Assembly (NCBI GenBank): GCA_013285915.1
Contig: JABDGS010000032.1
Location: 1 to 35,582, forward strand
Direction of reading: 5' to 3'
DNA from: Bacteroidota bacterium
GTDB taxonomy: Bacteria; Bacteroidota; Bacteroidia; Chitinophagales; Chitinophagaceae
Length of the DNA stretch: 35,582 nt
A program made the translations under genes and the position numbers. Numbering within the stretch: the first letter of the stretch is position 1; every line of letters begins with the position of its first letter. The notes beneath the pieces are model-generated. The model saw only the letters and a program-made list of their open reading frames with translations. It was not told the DNA's origin and did no database searches. Of the stretch, positions 16,688-25,443 are shown piece by piece.

Positions 16688-18340
16688 CTACAATGAAATG
16701 CCTCTTTTCCACGGAATAAAATCATCATGCTTATTGGCATCGGCTTTAGCTTTTATCTGACCATTTGCAACGCTTATAATGTATTCTAAAATTCTTTCCC
16801 CTGCCTGTTCAATGGTTTCCTGCCCATCTATGATTGTGCCTGTATCAATATCAATAATATCGGTCATTTTTTTGTACAGCATGGTGTTACTGCTCAGCTT
16901 TAATACGGGTGCAATTGGGTTGCCCGTAGGTGTACCCAGGCCCGTAGTAAACAATACTATTGTTGCACCGCTGCCTACCTCTGCAGTGGTTGATTCTACA
17001 TCGCTGCCCGGTGTACATAATAAAGTTAAGCCGGGTTTAGTAATTTTTTCAGGATAATCCAGTACATCGGTAACGGGCGAAGTACCACCTTTTTTTGCAG
17101 CTCCCGCACTTTTTATCGCATCTGTTATTAAACCATCTTTTATATTGCCCGGTGATGGGTTGGCATAAAATCCTGAGCCAACCGCCATTGCCCTTGAGTT
17201 GTAAGTGGTCATTAGCTCCATAAAACGCTGTGCAGTGGGTTCGTCTACGCACCGGTCGCTAAGCTCTTGCTCTACTCCGCACAGTTCAGGAAACTCTGAT
17301 AATACAACCGAGCCACCCAATGCAACCAATATATCTGACGTATAGCCAATAGCCGGGTTAGCTGATATTCCTGAAAAGCCATCTGAGCCGCCGCATTCCA
17401 AACCTATGCATAGTTTAGCCAATGGCGCAGGCTGCCTCTGCAGTTTATTAGCCTGCACCAGTCCCGCAAACGTTTGCTTTATAGCTTCCTGTAATAGCTT
17501 TTGTTCATTACCTACCTGTTGTTGTTCAAGCAACACAATTGGTTTTGAAAAATTGGGGTCGCGCTTTGCAATTTCTTCCTGCAAAATGCTCATCTGCGCA
17601 TTTTGACAGCCAAGGCTTAACACCGTAGCCCCCCCAACATTTGGGTGTGTTATATAACCGGCGAGCAACCCGCACAAAGCCCTCGCATCCTGCCGGGTGC
17701 CCCCGCATCCTAATGTATGCGTAAGAAATTTTATGCCATCAACATTTGGGAAGATCTTTGCGCTTTTTTCTTCAATCTCTTCAATCGAAATATCAGTTGC
17801 CACTATATCATTTTCACCTCTGCCGCTTTGGTACATCTCCACAAATTTTTGTACCATGCCCTGGTAAGGAGATTGTTTTTGCTGGTAACCCAGCGCTTTG
17901 CTAAATGCTTCCTGTAGCACTTCTACATTCTTGTTCTCGCAAAACACAAGCGGTATTACCACCCAGTGGTTGGCAATACCTACGCTGCCATCAGCGCGGT
18001 GGTAACCCATAAATGTTTTTGTTTGCCATTTGCTTACATCGGGCTTATGCCAGTTAGTTTGCCTTTCTTTTAAACCATAACCGCCTGATGCGTGCTTAAT
18101 ATTTTTTGTGCTTATTAACGCACCTTTTTCAATTTCGTGCACTGCTTTGCCTACCAGCACGCCATACATAATTATCTCATCATCCTCATTAAAATGTTTT
18201 GTGGCAAACTTATGTTTCGCCGGAATATTCTCAAGCAAAATAAGAGTACTGCCATTATCGTTCACTGACTCGCCTTTTTGCAGGTTGGTCAACGCTACAT
18301 CAACATTATCAGCGGGATGTATTTTTAAAGTCCGGTTCAT
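16688..18340 (-). CDS. Altronate dehydratase (UxaA) family sugar-acid dehydratase
   Basis: A 550-aa protein starting MNRTLKIHPADNVDVALTNL. The N-terminal 90 or so residues form the SAF-like UxaA N-domain. The catalytic C-domain shows T-H-T-L-G-C-G-G-T-R-Q-D, H-P-N-V-G-G-A-T-V-L-S-L-G-C-Q-N and a late G-S-G-A-T-I-V-L-F-T-T-G-L-G-T-P-T-G-N-P. Family members dehydrate D-altronate, galactarate or related aldonates. Beside a 2-keto-3-deoxy-pentonate dehydratase and 2,5-dioxovalerate dehydrogenase, a pentonate or similar sugar acid is a better guess than altronate. The ATG at 18340 matches the family start; the longer frame to 18424 would read through a repeated motif. Confidence 0.88.
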   Translation of the reverse strand: MNRTLKIHPADNVDVALTNLQKGESVNDNGSTLILLENIPAKHKFATKHFNEDDEIIMYGVLVGKAVHEIEKGALISTKNIKHASGGYGLKERQTNWHKPDVSKWQTKTFMGYHRADGSVGIANHWVVIPLVFCENKNVEVLQEAFSKALGYQQKQSPYQGMVQKFVEMYQSGRGENDIVATDISIEEIEEKSAKIFPNVDGIKFLTHTLGCGGTRQDARALCGLLAGYITHPNVGGATVLSLGCQNAQMSILQEEIAKRDPNFSKPIVLLEQQQVGNEQKLLQEAIKQTFAGLVQANKLQRQPAPLAKLCIGLECGGSDGFSGISANPAIGYTSDILVALGGSVVLSEFPELCGVEQELSDRCVDEPTAQRFMELMTTYNSRAMAVGSGFYANPSPGNIKDGLITDAIKSAGAAKKGGTSPVTDVLDYPEKITKPGLTLLCTPGSDVESTTAEVGSGATIVLFTTGLGTPTGNPIAPVLKLSSNTMLYKKMTDIIDIDTGTIIDGQETIEQAGERILEYIISVANGQIKAKADANKHDDFIPWKRGISL

Positions 18341-18357
18341 AATTATAGTTCGTATTT

Positions 18358-18397
18358 CGTGAAACGTGACCCCGAAATTTCGGGGGTCAATCGTGAA
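18358..18397 (-). promoter_or_regulatory. Repeated GTGAA/TTCAC motif with inserted hairpin, upstream of the UxaA-family gene
   Basis: The + strand has CGTGAAACGTGA (18358-18369), then a 20-nt near-palindromic insert (18370-18389, CCCCGAAATTTCGGGG core), then ATCGTGAA (18390-18397). Without the insert it equals the block at 15130-15149. It starts 18 nt upstream of the ATG at 18340. A regulatory role is inferred from position only. Confidence 0.35.
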
Positions 18398-18465
18398 TGC
18401 GATCAGTGCTGCACCTCTTCCCAATTGCTATCTTCTCCCAATTTTCTTCCCCAATGACCAATTGA

Positions 18466-19905
18466 CTAATGACCTAATGACTTTCTCACAATACCCAACG
18501 GATTTTCATCCTTCAGAGCATCCGGCAACAAAAACTGCGGAAAGTTTTGATAACACACTGGCCTTGTAAACCGGTAAATGGCATCAGTTCCTACAGATGT
18601 CGTCCTGCTGTCTGTGGTAGCAGGGTAGGGGCCGCCGTGCACCATTGCTGCAGTCACTTCAACACCTGTTGGTACACCATTAATAAGCAGCCTGCCAGCT
18701 TTATCTTCCAATATCGTTATAAGGTCTGCATATTCCTTCAAATCTTCCTCAGTTCCCCAAATGGTAGCGGTTAACTGGCCATGCAATGCTGAGGCAATAT
18801 TATACAAAGCTGCCTTATCATCCGTCTCCACAAATAGCGATGATGGCCCAAACACCTCTTCCTGCAAGTGCTCATCATTCAAAAACTCATCGGCTGTTGT
18901 AACAAACAAATGCGGCGTCGCTTTTTCTTCCTCAATTGCGCCCGTAGCTTTTACCGTTACGCCTTTATGTTCTCCAAACTTTTGCACACCGGTTTTATAT
19001 GCTTCATGTATGCCGCTTGTAAGCATAACACCACCTTTGCTGCTGCCGATAATTTGTGCTGAGGTATCTAAAAAACTTTTTGCATCATGCAGTGGCGGCA
19101 TAACAACAATACCGGGGTTTGTACAAAACTGCCCCGTGCCCAGCAGGTTTGATGCAACCAGTTTTGATGCAATATCATAGCCATTTTGCTGGAGTGCATG
19201 TGGTAAAATAAATACGGGGTTTACACTGCCCATTTCTGCATATACGGGTATGGGCTTTTCTCTTTTTACTGCGGCATCGTATAATGCTTTGCCACCCCTG
19301 AATGAGCCTGTAAAAGCCACAGCACTCACAAGCGGATGGTTAACAAGTTGCATACCGGCTTCAAAGCCTTCGACAGTTGTAAAAACTGCTGGCGGCATGC
19401 CGGTTTTTTCGGCGGCCCTGTGTATACAGGCCGCAATCATGGCAGCTGTTTCAGGATGAGCGGGATGTGCTTTATGCACAACCGGGCAACCTGCTGCCAG
19501 TGCAGAAATAGTGTCGCCGCCTGCAACAGAAAATGCAAAAGGAAAATTACTTGCGCCAAACACGGCCACCACACCAAAAGGCACCTGCATCTGTCGTATA
19601 TCTGTCGCGGGGTTTTCTTTTACATCAATTACCGCCCTTACCCACGAGCCTTCTTTCAATAGGTCCGCAAACAGGTTTATTTGTTTTGTGGTTCTTATAA
19701 GTTCTCCTTCCAGCCTTGGTAAAGGCAGGTTGCTTTCTTTTTGAGTAACAGGTATTATCGCTGGGCCCGCTGCCGTTATTTCTGCAGCAATAGCTTGCAA
19801 AAACAACACTTTTTGTGCGGGTGATGTTTTTTTATATTCACTAAAAGCGCTGTGTGCACTTGCGACGGCATCATTAACAGGTAAACTTATATTGGTTGCT
19901 GGCAT
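18466..19905 (-). CDS. Aldehyde dehydrogenase, 2,5-dioxovalerate (alpha-ketoglutarate semialdehyde) type
   Basis: A 479-aa protein. The Rossmann part has V-P-F-G-V-V-A-V-F-G-A-S-N-F-P-F-A-F-S and A-G-C-P-V-V-H-K-A-H-P-A-H-P-E-T, a signature of alpha-ketoglutarate semialdehyde dehydrogenases. V-A-F-T-G-S-F-R-G-G, E-M-G-S-V-N-P-V (general-base glutamate) and G-T-G-Q-F-C-T-N-P-G (catalytic cysteine) follow. It would oxidise 2,5-dioxovalerate to 2-oxoglutarate with NAD(P)+, the last step of non-phosphorylative pentose or sugar-diacid degradation. The ATG at 19905 is used because the longer frame starts with TTG (19920). It is the first gene of the minus-strand sugar cluster. The last codons and the stop fall in a short A-A-T-G-A-C repeat (18451-18483). 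Confidence 0.9.
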   Translation of the reverse strand: MPATNISLPVNDAVASAHSAFSEYKKTSPAQKVLFLQAIAAEITAAGPAIIPVTQKESNLPLPRLEGELIRTTKQINLFADLLKEGSWVRAVIDVKENPATDIRQMQVPFGVVAVFGASNFPFAFSVAGGDTISALAAGCPVVHKAHPAHPETAAMIAACIHRAAEKTGMPPAVFTTVEGFEAGMQLVNHPLVSAVAFTGSFRGGKALYDAAVKREKPIPVYAEMGSVNPVFILPHALQQNGYDIASKLVASNLLGTGQFCTNPGIVVMPPLHDAKSFLDTSAQIIGSSKGGVMLTSGIHEAYKTGVQKFGEHKGVTVKATGAIEEEKATPHLFVTTADEFLNDEHLQEEVFGPSSLFVETDDKAALYNIASALHGQLTATIWGTEEDLKEYADLITILEDKAGRLLINGVPTGVEVTAAMVHGGPYPATTDSRTTSVGTDAIYRFTRPVCYQNFPQFLLPDALKDENPLGIVRKSLGH

Positions 19906-20088
19906 ATTGGCTGTATTCAATAAAAGGTAATTATTGGCGTTTTAAATGCCGACTTGCGCTGCAAGATAAAGCATTCTTTTACATTAAAAAGGTGGTTGTA
20001 ATGACTGAAACTATACACTTCCGCACGGTAGCTGGCCTATTTCACGGGGAAGGGATATTTTCAGTTGCTCATTCCATAACTTTATCCA

Positions 20089-20784
20089 ATGAAGGGTATA
20101 TTTAAGATCGGCTTGGCAATGTGCCTTGCTATTTGTACCGGTTACCTGTTTGCACAAAAGCCTGTTGAGGTATTCCATCGCTCCAGTTTTACTGCTGCCG
20201 ACAGTACCCGCCTTGCGAATGAATATGGCACAAATAAACAACTGCCTGCAGGATTTGAACTACAGGCCCTTATAGCGTTATCTTATTATCCTGAGCTAAA
20301 AAATACGCATATCCGGTTTATTGTAAAGCCGGCTTATTCCCTTTTACAAACAAGGCCTGTTGGACATGGTATTTTCAACCGTAGAACAAGGAGATTTACA
20401 ATAACCATTAGCGATAGCAGCTACTGGAAACTGCAGCCCATAAAACTTGACTCCATGAACTTTAATGCACAAGTTGGAGTGATTGGGCACGAACTGGGGC
20501 ATGTATCAGATTTTACGCGAAGAAGTTTAATGAACCTTTTGTTTTCAGGTATCGGCCATATCTCTTCAAAATATATAGACCGTTTTGAATACCGGACCGA
20601 CAGTATTTGTATTGCCCACGGCCTGGGTTACCAGTTGCTTGCCTGGAGCAGGTTTGTAAGGGCTACTTTACATACTAATAACTATGATGGCGCCGATAAT
20701 ATTGATAAGCCCATGCTGCATGAGCGTTACATGAACCCCACCACAATTATAGCGCACATGAAAGCTATGGCGATTTATAATTAG
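20089..20784 (+). CDS. Putative secreted zinc metallopeptidase (HELGH motif)
   Basis: A 231-aa protein starting MKGIFKIGLAMCLAICTGYL with a signal peptide ending near F-A-Q. The central V-I-G-H-E-L-G-H-V-S-D-F is a classical HExxH zinc site. A downstream acidic helix, D-R-F-E-Y-R-T-D-S-I-C-I-A-H-G-L-G, could give the third ligand, which would make it gluzincin-like. I do not recognise a named family. It is a single gene with no operon partners: minus-strand genes flank both sides. The 168-bp gap upstream is shared with the divergent aldehyde dehydrogenase gene. Peptidase function is inferred from the motif. Confidence 0.75.
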   Translation: MKGIFKIGLAMCLAICTGYLFAQKPVEVFHRSSFTAADSTRLANEYGTNKQLPAGFELQALIALSYYPELKNTHIRFIVKPAYSLLQTRPVGHGIFNRRTRRFTITISDSSYWKLQPIKLDSMNFNAQVGVIGHELGHVSDFTRRSLMNLLFSGIGHISSKYIDRFEYRTDSICIAHGLGYQLLAWSRFVRATLHTNNYDGADNIDKPMLHERYMNPTTIIAHMKAMAIYN

Positions 20785-20866
20785 TTCATAGCAGATAGTT
20801 TATGGTTGAGGAGGAAGCAAACTGATAGACTTTAAGTAGTCAATGAACTCTAAAAATTATCTTTTC

Positions 20867-21391
20867 TTACCTCGTAAATACAGACAGATATTTCGTCCAA
20901 GGCCCTACCTCAACGGTATATTGTTTGGCCATTGTTCTTGCTATTTGCACAATGTGCCCGAGGTCATGGGCTGTCCATGTGGCTAATAGTTGCTCAAGTG
21001 TCACTTCACCAAATTCCGGGTGTATGCCTGTTTTTGCAAGGTCATCGGCAGTTATGTGTTTTGACTTGAGAACACTAATACTTTGGCCACGCAATATTTT
21101 AAATTCATTCAACAACTGCCCCAATGTTTTTTGCTCAACTGCGTCAAGCTGGGCAAACCTGTTAAAAGGTATAAATTTCTTGTCGCTGGCTTCGGAAAGA
21201 ATAATTTCCACGCGTGGTATCCAGTCTGTTTGCTCACCGTGAATAAGATGGCCAACAACATCGTAAGGGCTCCAGGTATTTTCGCCCTCATTGCTATATA
21301 TCCAGTCTCCACTTAAGCCGCTTAATAACACCTCAAGCACGTATGGTGTACGCCCCAGTATCTCGATAGATTTTTGAAGATCAAAAGTCAT
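20867..21391 (-). CDS. DinB family protein
   Basis: A 174-aa four-helix-bundle protein. Y-D-V-V-G-H-L-I-H-G-E near residue 47 and T-W-T-A-H-D-L-G-H-I-V-Q-I-A-R near residue 140 provide the histidines that bind a divalent metal in DinB/YfiT-like proteins. The family includes thiol-dependent transferases and many proteins of unknown role; stress links are common but not specific. No signal peptide is seen, so it is cytoplasmic. It converges with the metallopeptidase gene and has no obvious operon partner. Confidence 0.85.
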   Translation of the reverse strand: MTFDLQKSIEILGRTPYVLEVLLSGLSGDWIYSNEGENTWSPYDVVGHLIHGEQTDWIPRVEIILSEASDKKFIPFNRFAQLDAVEQKTLGQLLNEFKILRGQSISVLKSKHITADDLAKTGIHPEFGEVTLEQLLATWTAHDLGHIVQIARTMAKQYTVEVGPWTKYLSVFTR

Positions 21392-21484
21392 AAAAAATTG
21401 AATTCAGGTTTTAAATAGCGATTTCATACCTGCTTATTGAAGCAGTTGACACTGAATAAGCTAAGTTACATCTAAATAAAAAAC

Positions 21485-22057
21485 CTAATTTGACGATGCA
21501 GCCGGCTGGCGTGTCAACTCAATCAGTTCATCACTTTCAGCACCCTTGGTTGTAAATCTATAATTTATGTTTATCCTGTCTGGGCTTACAAATGTTATTT
21601 TAACGCCGAACACGTGCCCGGCATCAGGGTTTTTTAAGTTGGTAATATCAACAAATGTAAACGTTACTGAATTACCGGTTGACTGCGTTGTATCTGCAAT
21701 AAGGCGCGGCTGGTTGTTGGCTCCGCAAAAATGCGTCATCCTTAAATTAACCCCGTCCATGTGGTAAACAGAGGTCATGGATTTTACGCCTCCTGATAAC
21801 AGGTCTTCAACAACAGCAGAGCCATTGCCGGTTAACGAATAACTGGCATCCATCTCACCATTGGCCGCTTTGTTTGTTGACCATTGGTAATGTCCTTTCC
21901 AATTACCAACAAGGCCCTTTAGTAATTTAAAATATTGGTTACTGTCAGTTGCCGGCATACCGTCGTGGTTATGCTGGCTGTAAGTGTTCGCAATAAATAC
22001 CAGGCAGGCCGAAACACTTAATATGCGCTTTGTTGCGCTTGTAAAATTGATTTTCAT
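21485..22057 (-). CDS. Secreted lipocalin-like protein of unknown function
   Basis: A 190-aa protein starting MKINFTSATKRILSVSACLV, with a signal peptide ending near T-Y-S-Q. The mature part begins with a histidine-containing linker, H-N-H-D-G, then Y-F-K-L-L-K-G-L-V-G-N-W-K-G-H-Y-Q-W. That G-x-W opening is typical of lipocalin-like or DUF1579-type beta-barrels. Strands such as M-D-A-S-Y-S-L-T-G-N-G-S-A-V-V-E and N-I-N-Y-R-F-T-T-K-G continue the barrel pattern. The ATG at 22057 is chosen for the signal peptide; the frame to 22108 adds 17 residues. The ligand is unknown. Confidence 0.7.
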   Translation of the reverse strand: MKINFTSATKRILSVSACLVFIANTYSQHNHDGMPATDSNQYFKLLKGLVGNWKGHYQWSTNKAANGEMDASYSLTGNGSAVVEDLLSGGVKSMTSVYHMDGVNLRMTHFCGANNQPRLIADTTQSTGNSVTFTFVDITNLKNPDAGHVFGVKITFVSPDRININYRFTTKGAESDELIELTRQPAASSN

Positions 22058-22177
22058 ACAAAAAATTTTGCCACATGAAGGTTGTGGAGTGGAGCAGGAT
22101 AAATGCAATATGCAAGTTAGCTAACGGTTGTTAGCAGAATTATACCACTCATCATATTAAGGTTGCCTTTGTTATAA

Positions 22178-22777
22178 TTAATTTACCGTCGCTTGCCTGG
22201 GTATAATAAACGCAATCAGGTCATCCAGAACAATACCGGCGCGGTTGCATCCATCGTTAATATCGTCGCGGCTAACATTGGCTGCAAAACTTTTTTCCTT
22301 CAGCCTTTTTTTAACCCCTTTCACATCCATGCCTTCATAACCGCCTGGCCGCATAAGCGAATAGGCATGTATAAGCCCGCTTAACTCATCAAAAGCAAAC
22401 AGCATTTTGTCCATGTTTGTAACAGGTTCAACCCCAAAATGTAACGGGCCATGGCTTGCAATTGCATGAAGTATTTCGGGGTCAACATGGCGATTCTCCA
22501 ACTCCTCAATTATTTTTTTGCAATGCAGGTCGGGCCATTGGTCCCAATCAGCGTCATGCAGTAAACCAGCCATCTCCCAGCGCCATTGGCCATCTTCATC
22601 AAGGCCTTCTTTTTCCGCAGCCCAGCATTTCATTAAATTGCCAACCTGCTTCATGTGTAGCCGCAACTTTGGGTTTATTACCCAGGCACTAAAAAGCTCT
22701 TCAGCTTCCTGCCTGGTTAACGTGTTGCCTTTATCTGCCTCGTTGCCAAATGTGCTGCGGTTTAGTAGTAACGACAT
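22178..22777 (-). CDS. HD domain-containing phosphohydrolase
   Basis: A 199-aa protein (starting MSLLLNRSTFGNEADKGN). L-R-L-H-M-K-Q-V-G near residue 45, A-G-L-L-H-D-A-D-W-D near residue 72 and F-A-F-D-E-L-S-G-L-I form the H...HD...D metal site of the HD superfamily. It probably hydrolyses a phosphate ester; the substrate is unknown. The ATG at 22777 is preferred because an exact minus-strand TAnnTTTG lies at 22807-22800. A transcript starting just downstream would begin too close to the alternative ATG at 22798, which would add 7 residues. It is divergent from the GH5 gene. Confidence 0.8.
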   Translation of the reverse strand: MSLLLNRSTFGNEADKGNTLTRQEAEELFSAWVINPKLRLHMKQVGNLMKCWAAEKEGLDEDGQWRWEMAGLLHDADWDQWPDLHCKKIIEELENRHVDPEILHAIASHGPLHFGVEPVTNMDKMLFAFDELSGLIHAYSLMRPGGYEGMDVKGVKKRLKEKSFAANVSRDDINDGCNRAGIVLDDLIAFIIPRQATVN

Positions 22778-22799
22778 AGTTTTGTTTTTATAAGCCATT

Positions 22800-22807
22800 C
22801 AAAAATA
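22800..22807 (-). promoter_or_regulatory. Predicted -7 element of the HD-domain gene
   Basis: The minus strand reads TATTTTTG (22807-22800), an exact TAnnTTTG. No good -33 element is seen at the usual distance. Confidence 0.45.
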
Positions 22808-22817
22808 AAGCATCTTC

Positions 22818-22848
22818 TTGTTCAATAAAACATTATCGAATACATTTG
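22818..22848 (+). promoter_or_regulatory. Predicted promoter of the GH5 gene
   Basis: TTG (22818-22820), 20 bp, then TACATTTG (22841-22848): a full match to the Bacteroidetes consensus. The start site would be near 22855, about 23 nt before the GH5 ATG. Confidence 0.65.
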
Positions 22849-22877
22849 GTGCACTTTAATTAAAAACCCCTGCCATC

Positions 22878-24107
22878 ATGAAGATAAAATTTACACTGCT
22901 TGCAATTTTATTTATTACTGCTAATGTATTCTCCCAGTCCCACAAGTTTATCAGCGTAAAAGGCAAGGAGGTTATTGGTACCGATGGTAAGCCTTTTTTA
23001 ATGCGGGGCACAAATCTTGGCAACTGGCTAGTACCGGAAGGTTATATGTTTAAGTTTGGCGATATAAGCTCACCCCGCCTCATTAACCAGGCTATCACTG
23101 AGTTAATTGGCTCTTCTGAAGCAAAGGCTTTCTGGCAAAAATATCTTGATACTTATATTACGGCAGATGATATCCATTATCTTAAATCAATTGGTGTAAA
23201 CTCTATCCGCATACCATTCAATTATCGAATGTTTAGTGATGAAACCTATTTGGGCGATCATGGAGATAAACGTGGCTTTATGCTGATGGACAGGGTAATT
23301 GGCTGGTGCAAAAAAGAAGGATTGTTTGTTATACTTGATATGCATTGCGCACCAGGCGGACAAACCGGTGACAATATAGATGATGGATATGGCTACCCCT
23401 TTCTGTTTGAGAGCGAAGAAAGCCAGCAGCTTACCGCAGCGATATGGCAGAAAATTGCGGCGCATTATAAAAACGAGACCACAGTGCTGGGCTACGACAT
23501 GTTGAATGAGCCTATTGCCACTTATTTTGATAAAAACCAGTTTAACCCGCACCTTGAACCAGTGTTTAAACTTATAACAAAAGCTATTCGCGCAGTAGAT
23601 ACCAACCACATTGTTATTTTGGGCGGCGCACAGTGGGACAGTAATTTTAAAATATTCGGGGCGCCTTTTGACAAAAAGATAATGTACACTTTTCATAAAT
23701 ACTGGACACCGCCCACCAAAGCTGTAATACAGGATTACCTTGATTTTAGAGATAAGAACAATGTACCCATTTACTGTGGCGAGACTGGTGAGAACAGGGA
23801 TGGCTGGATTGACAGCTTTCGTGTGATGCTTGAAGAAAATAATGTTGGCTGGCATTTTTGGCCATATAAGAAAATTGACAACAAGGCCGGCTTTGTAACA
23901 TTTGCCGTTCCCCAATTTTACGACGAGGTGATGGCTTATACAGATTCAACCCGCCGTACGTTTGCTGACGTGCGCAAGGTAAGGCCCAAAAATATTGATG
24001 AGATAAAACAGGCGCTGCAGGGTTTTTTGCAAAACTGCCAATTTAAAAACTGCACAGTTAATAAAGGTTATGTAAAGGCCCTTGGCTTTAAAATAGCCGG
24101 TAACTAA
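22878..24107 (+). CDS. Glycoside hydrolase family 5 (endoglucanase/exo-glucanase-like), secreted
   Basis: A 409-aa protein starting MKIKFTLLAILFITANVFSQ, a clear signal peptide. The (beta/alpha)8 barrel shows F-L-M-R-G-T-N-L-G-N-W-L, S-I-G-V-N-S-I-R-I-P-F-N-Y, V-I-L-D-M-H-C-A-P-G-G-Q, G-Y-D-M-L-N-E-P (acid/base glutamate), Y-T-F-H-K-Y-W and I-Y-C-G-E-T-G-E-N (nucleophile glutamate). The G-N-W-L and H-C-A-P-G-G-Q stretches resemble GH5 exo-1,3-glucanases as much as cellulases, so the substrate is a beta-glucan of uncertain linkage. A final C-x-x-x-x-C segment near residue 393 is unusual. It has its own promoter and converges with a small lipoprotein gene. Confidence 0.9.
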   Translation: MKIKFTLLAILFITANVFSQSHKFISVKGKEVIGTDGKPFLMRGTNLGNWLVPEGYMFKFGDISSPRLINQAITELIGSSEAKAFWQKYLDTYITADDIHYLKSIGVNSIRIPFNYRMFSDETYLGDHGDKRGFMLMDRVIGWCKKEGLFVILDMHCAPGGQTGDNIDDGYGYPFLFESEESQQLTAAIWQKIAAHYKNETTVLGYDMLNEPIATYFDKNQFNPHLEPVFKLITKAIRAVDTNHIVILGGAQWDSNFKIFGAPFDKKIMYTFHKYWTPPTKAVIQDYLDFRDKNNVPIYCGETGENRDGWIDSFRVMLEENNVGWHFWPYKKIDNKAGFVTFAVPQFYDEVMAYTDSTRRTFADVRKVRPKNIDEIKQALQGFLQNCQFKNCTVNKGYVKALGFKIAGN

Positions 24108-24118
24108 CCTGGCGTCAG

Positions 24119-24418
24119 TTAAAATATACGCACAACTTTACTAAAGTCTTTTTTAATATTTGCTTTCATTTCCCCAATAGTATCAAGTTTGGGCAGTTGC
24201 ATGTGTACTTTAAAATCGCAGTTATAAACATCAGGGGCCTCATAAAATATTATCTTAACTATATCATACTTAACAAAGTTTGAATCTCTGCCTTTCATCA
24301 AATAGTCATGCATTGTTTGTTTCAGTTTCGCCTCTACCTCATCCCTCGTTAGTTCATGGGTACGGTTACAAGTATAAAAAATTAAACTTAGCAGCAGTAC
24401 GGCAAAAATTTTTCTCAT
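24119..24418 (-). CDS. Small lipoprotein of unknown function
   Basis: A 99-aa protein starting MRKIFAVLLLSLIFYTCNRT, with a lipobox-like cysteine at residue 17. The short mature part has a charged helix E-L-T-R-D-E-V-E-A-K-L-K-Q-T-M and a strand pair around V-K-I-I-F-Y-E-A and C-D-F-K-V-H-M. I recognise no family. It is a single gene converging on GH5 with only 11 nt between stops. Confidence 0.65.
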   Translation of the reverse strand: MRKIFAVLLLSLIFYTCNRTHELTRDEVEAKLKQTMHDYLMKGRDSNFVKYDIVKIIFYEAPDVYNCDFKVHMQLPKLDTIGEMKANIKKDFSKVVRIF

Positions 24419-24575
24419 AGCCAGGTTGTTTTTATAGTTAAACTTTTAGCTGATGCAATTAAATAAAAGCAGGTATGGTTAATTGCACCCTGTAAATTTA
24501 TAAGAGATTTTATTAAATAGTTTAGTTTTTTTCGGCTTTCATTTAATCTTTCTAACTTCATTTTCTTAATTACAC

Positions 24576-25326
24576 ATGCACGAGAAAAACAATATTTTTA
24601 ATATCGCTTGCGGCCACAGTGGCCTGCTGCGGCATTTCCCTGTCTGCTTCAGCACACATCAGTCATCGCAACCCCAAGGCTCCTGCCGCGGATAATACGC
24701 TGTCGGCAACATAGGCCAAACAAGGGTTTAAATTGTTATTTAACGGCACCTCACAAGCTGGCTGGAGAACCTATCAAAATAAAAAAGGCTCAGGGGCGGT
24801 TGATAATGGCACATTGTATTGCCAGAAAATGGCTGATAATAAATATGCTGATTTAATTACCGCTGAACAATATGACAATTTTGAATTACGAATTGACTGG
24901 AAAATTGAACCTAACGCCAACAGCGGCATTTTGTACCACGTGGTTGAGAATTATGATGAAAGTTATTTAAGCGGGCCAGAATACAGATATTAGATAATGA
25001 GGGTTACAAAGGAAAGGTTGAGGATTATCAAAAAAGCCGCAGCGGCGTATGCAATACAAGCGCCCAATACAGACGCTGCTAAACCGGTTGGTGAATGGAA
25101 GCATGCAGTAATTATTGTTAACAAAAGCCATGTAGAACATTGGCTGAATGGTAAAAAAGTAGTTGAGTATGAATTGTGGGATGATAAATAGAAGGCTGCT
25201 AAAGCGCACGGCAAATGGAAAGACGCGGCCGGGCATGGTATGGCCAAACAGGGCTTTATTGCATTGCAGGATTACCATGGTGATGGCAAAGTTTGGTTTA
25301 AAAATATTAAGCTTAAAACACTTTAG
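24576..25326 (+). pseudogene. DUF1080 (3-keto-disaccharide hydrolase-like) pseudogene
   Basis: The remains of a secreted DUF1080 protein can be read through five lesions. After the ATG at 24576 one extra base (C24579) breaks the frame; without it the start reads M-T-R-K-T-I-F-L-I-S-L-A-A-T-V-A, a signal peptide. A TAG interrupts at 24712-24714. The domain then reads K-L-L-F-N-G-T-S-Q-A-G-W-R and S-G-I-L-Y-H-V-V-E-N. One base is missing near 24985 and one is gained near 25047, bracketing [13 protein letters not shown] second TAG (25189-25191) replaces what is normally tryptophan in W-D-D-K-W-K. The tail H-G-D-G-K-V-W-F-K-N-I-K ends at 25326. Such domains are sugar-binding or 3-keto-glycoside hydrolases. 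Confidence 0.9.
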
Positions 25327-25443
25327 TGAGAAATTAATGTTTAAATGGCTGATTGCTTTGTTATAGGCCTAATTGTATTTTATAAAGGCAATATTACCCA
25401 ACAAAAGTGAAGGAATGTTTGTTAATACCGCTAAACAAAGCAC

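Noticed and set aside
18451..18483. Short AATGACC-like tandem repeat at the end of the aldehyde dehydrogenase gene
   Set aside because: It overlaps the last codons and the stop; copies are few and imperfect, too little to call a separate element.
23187..23915. 242-aa minus-strand frame opposite GH5
   Set aside because: The + strand frame has all GH5 motifs; the antisense frame has none.
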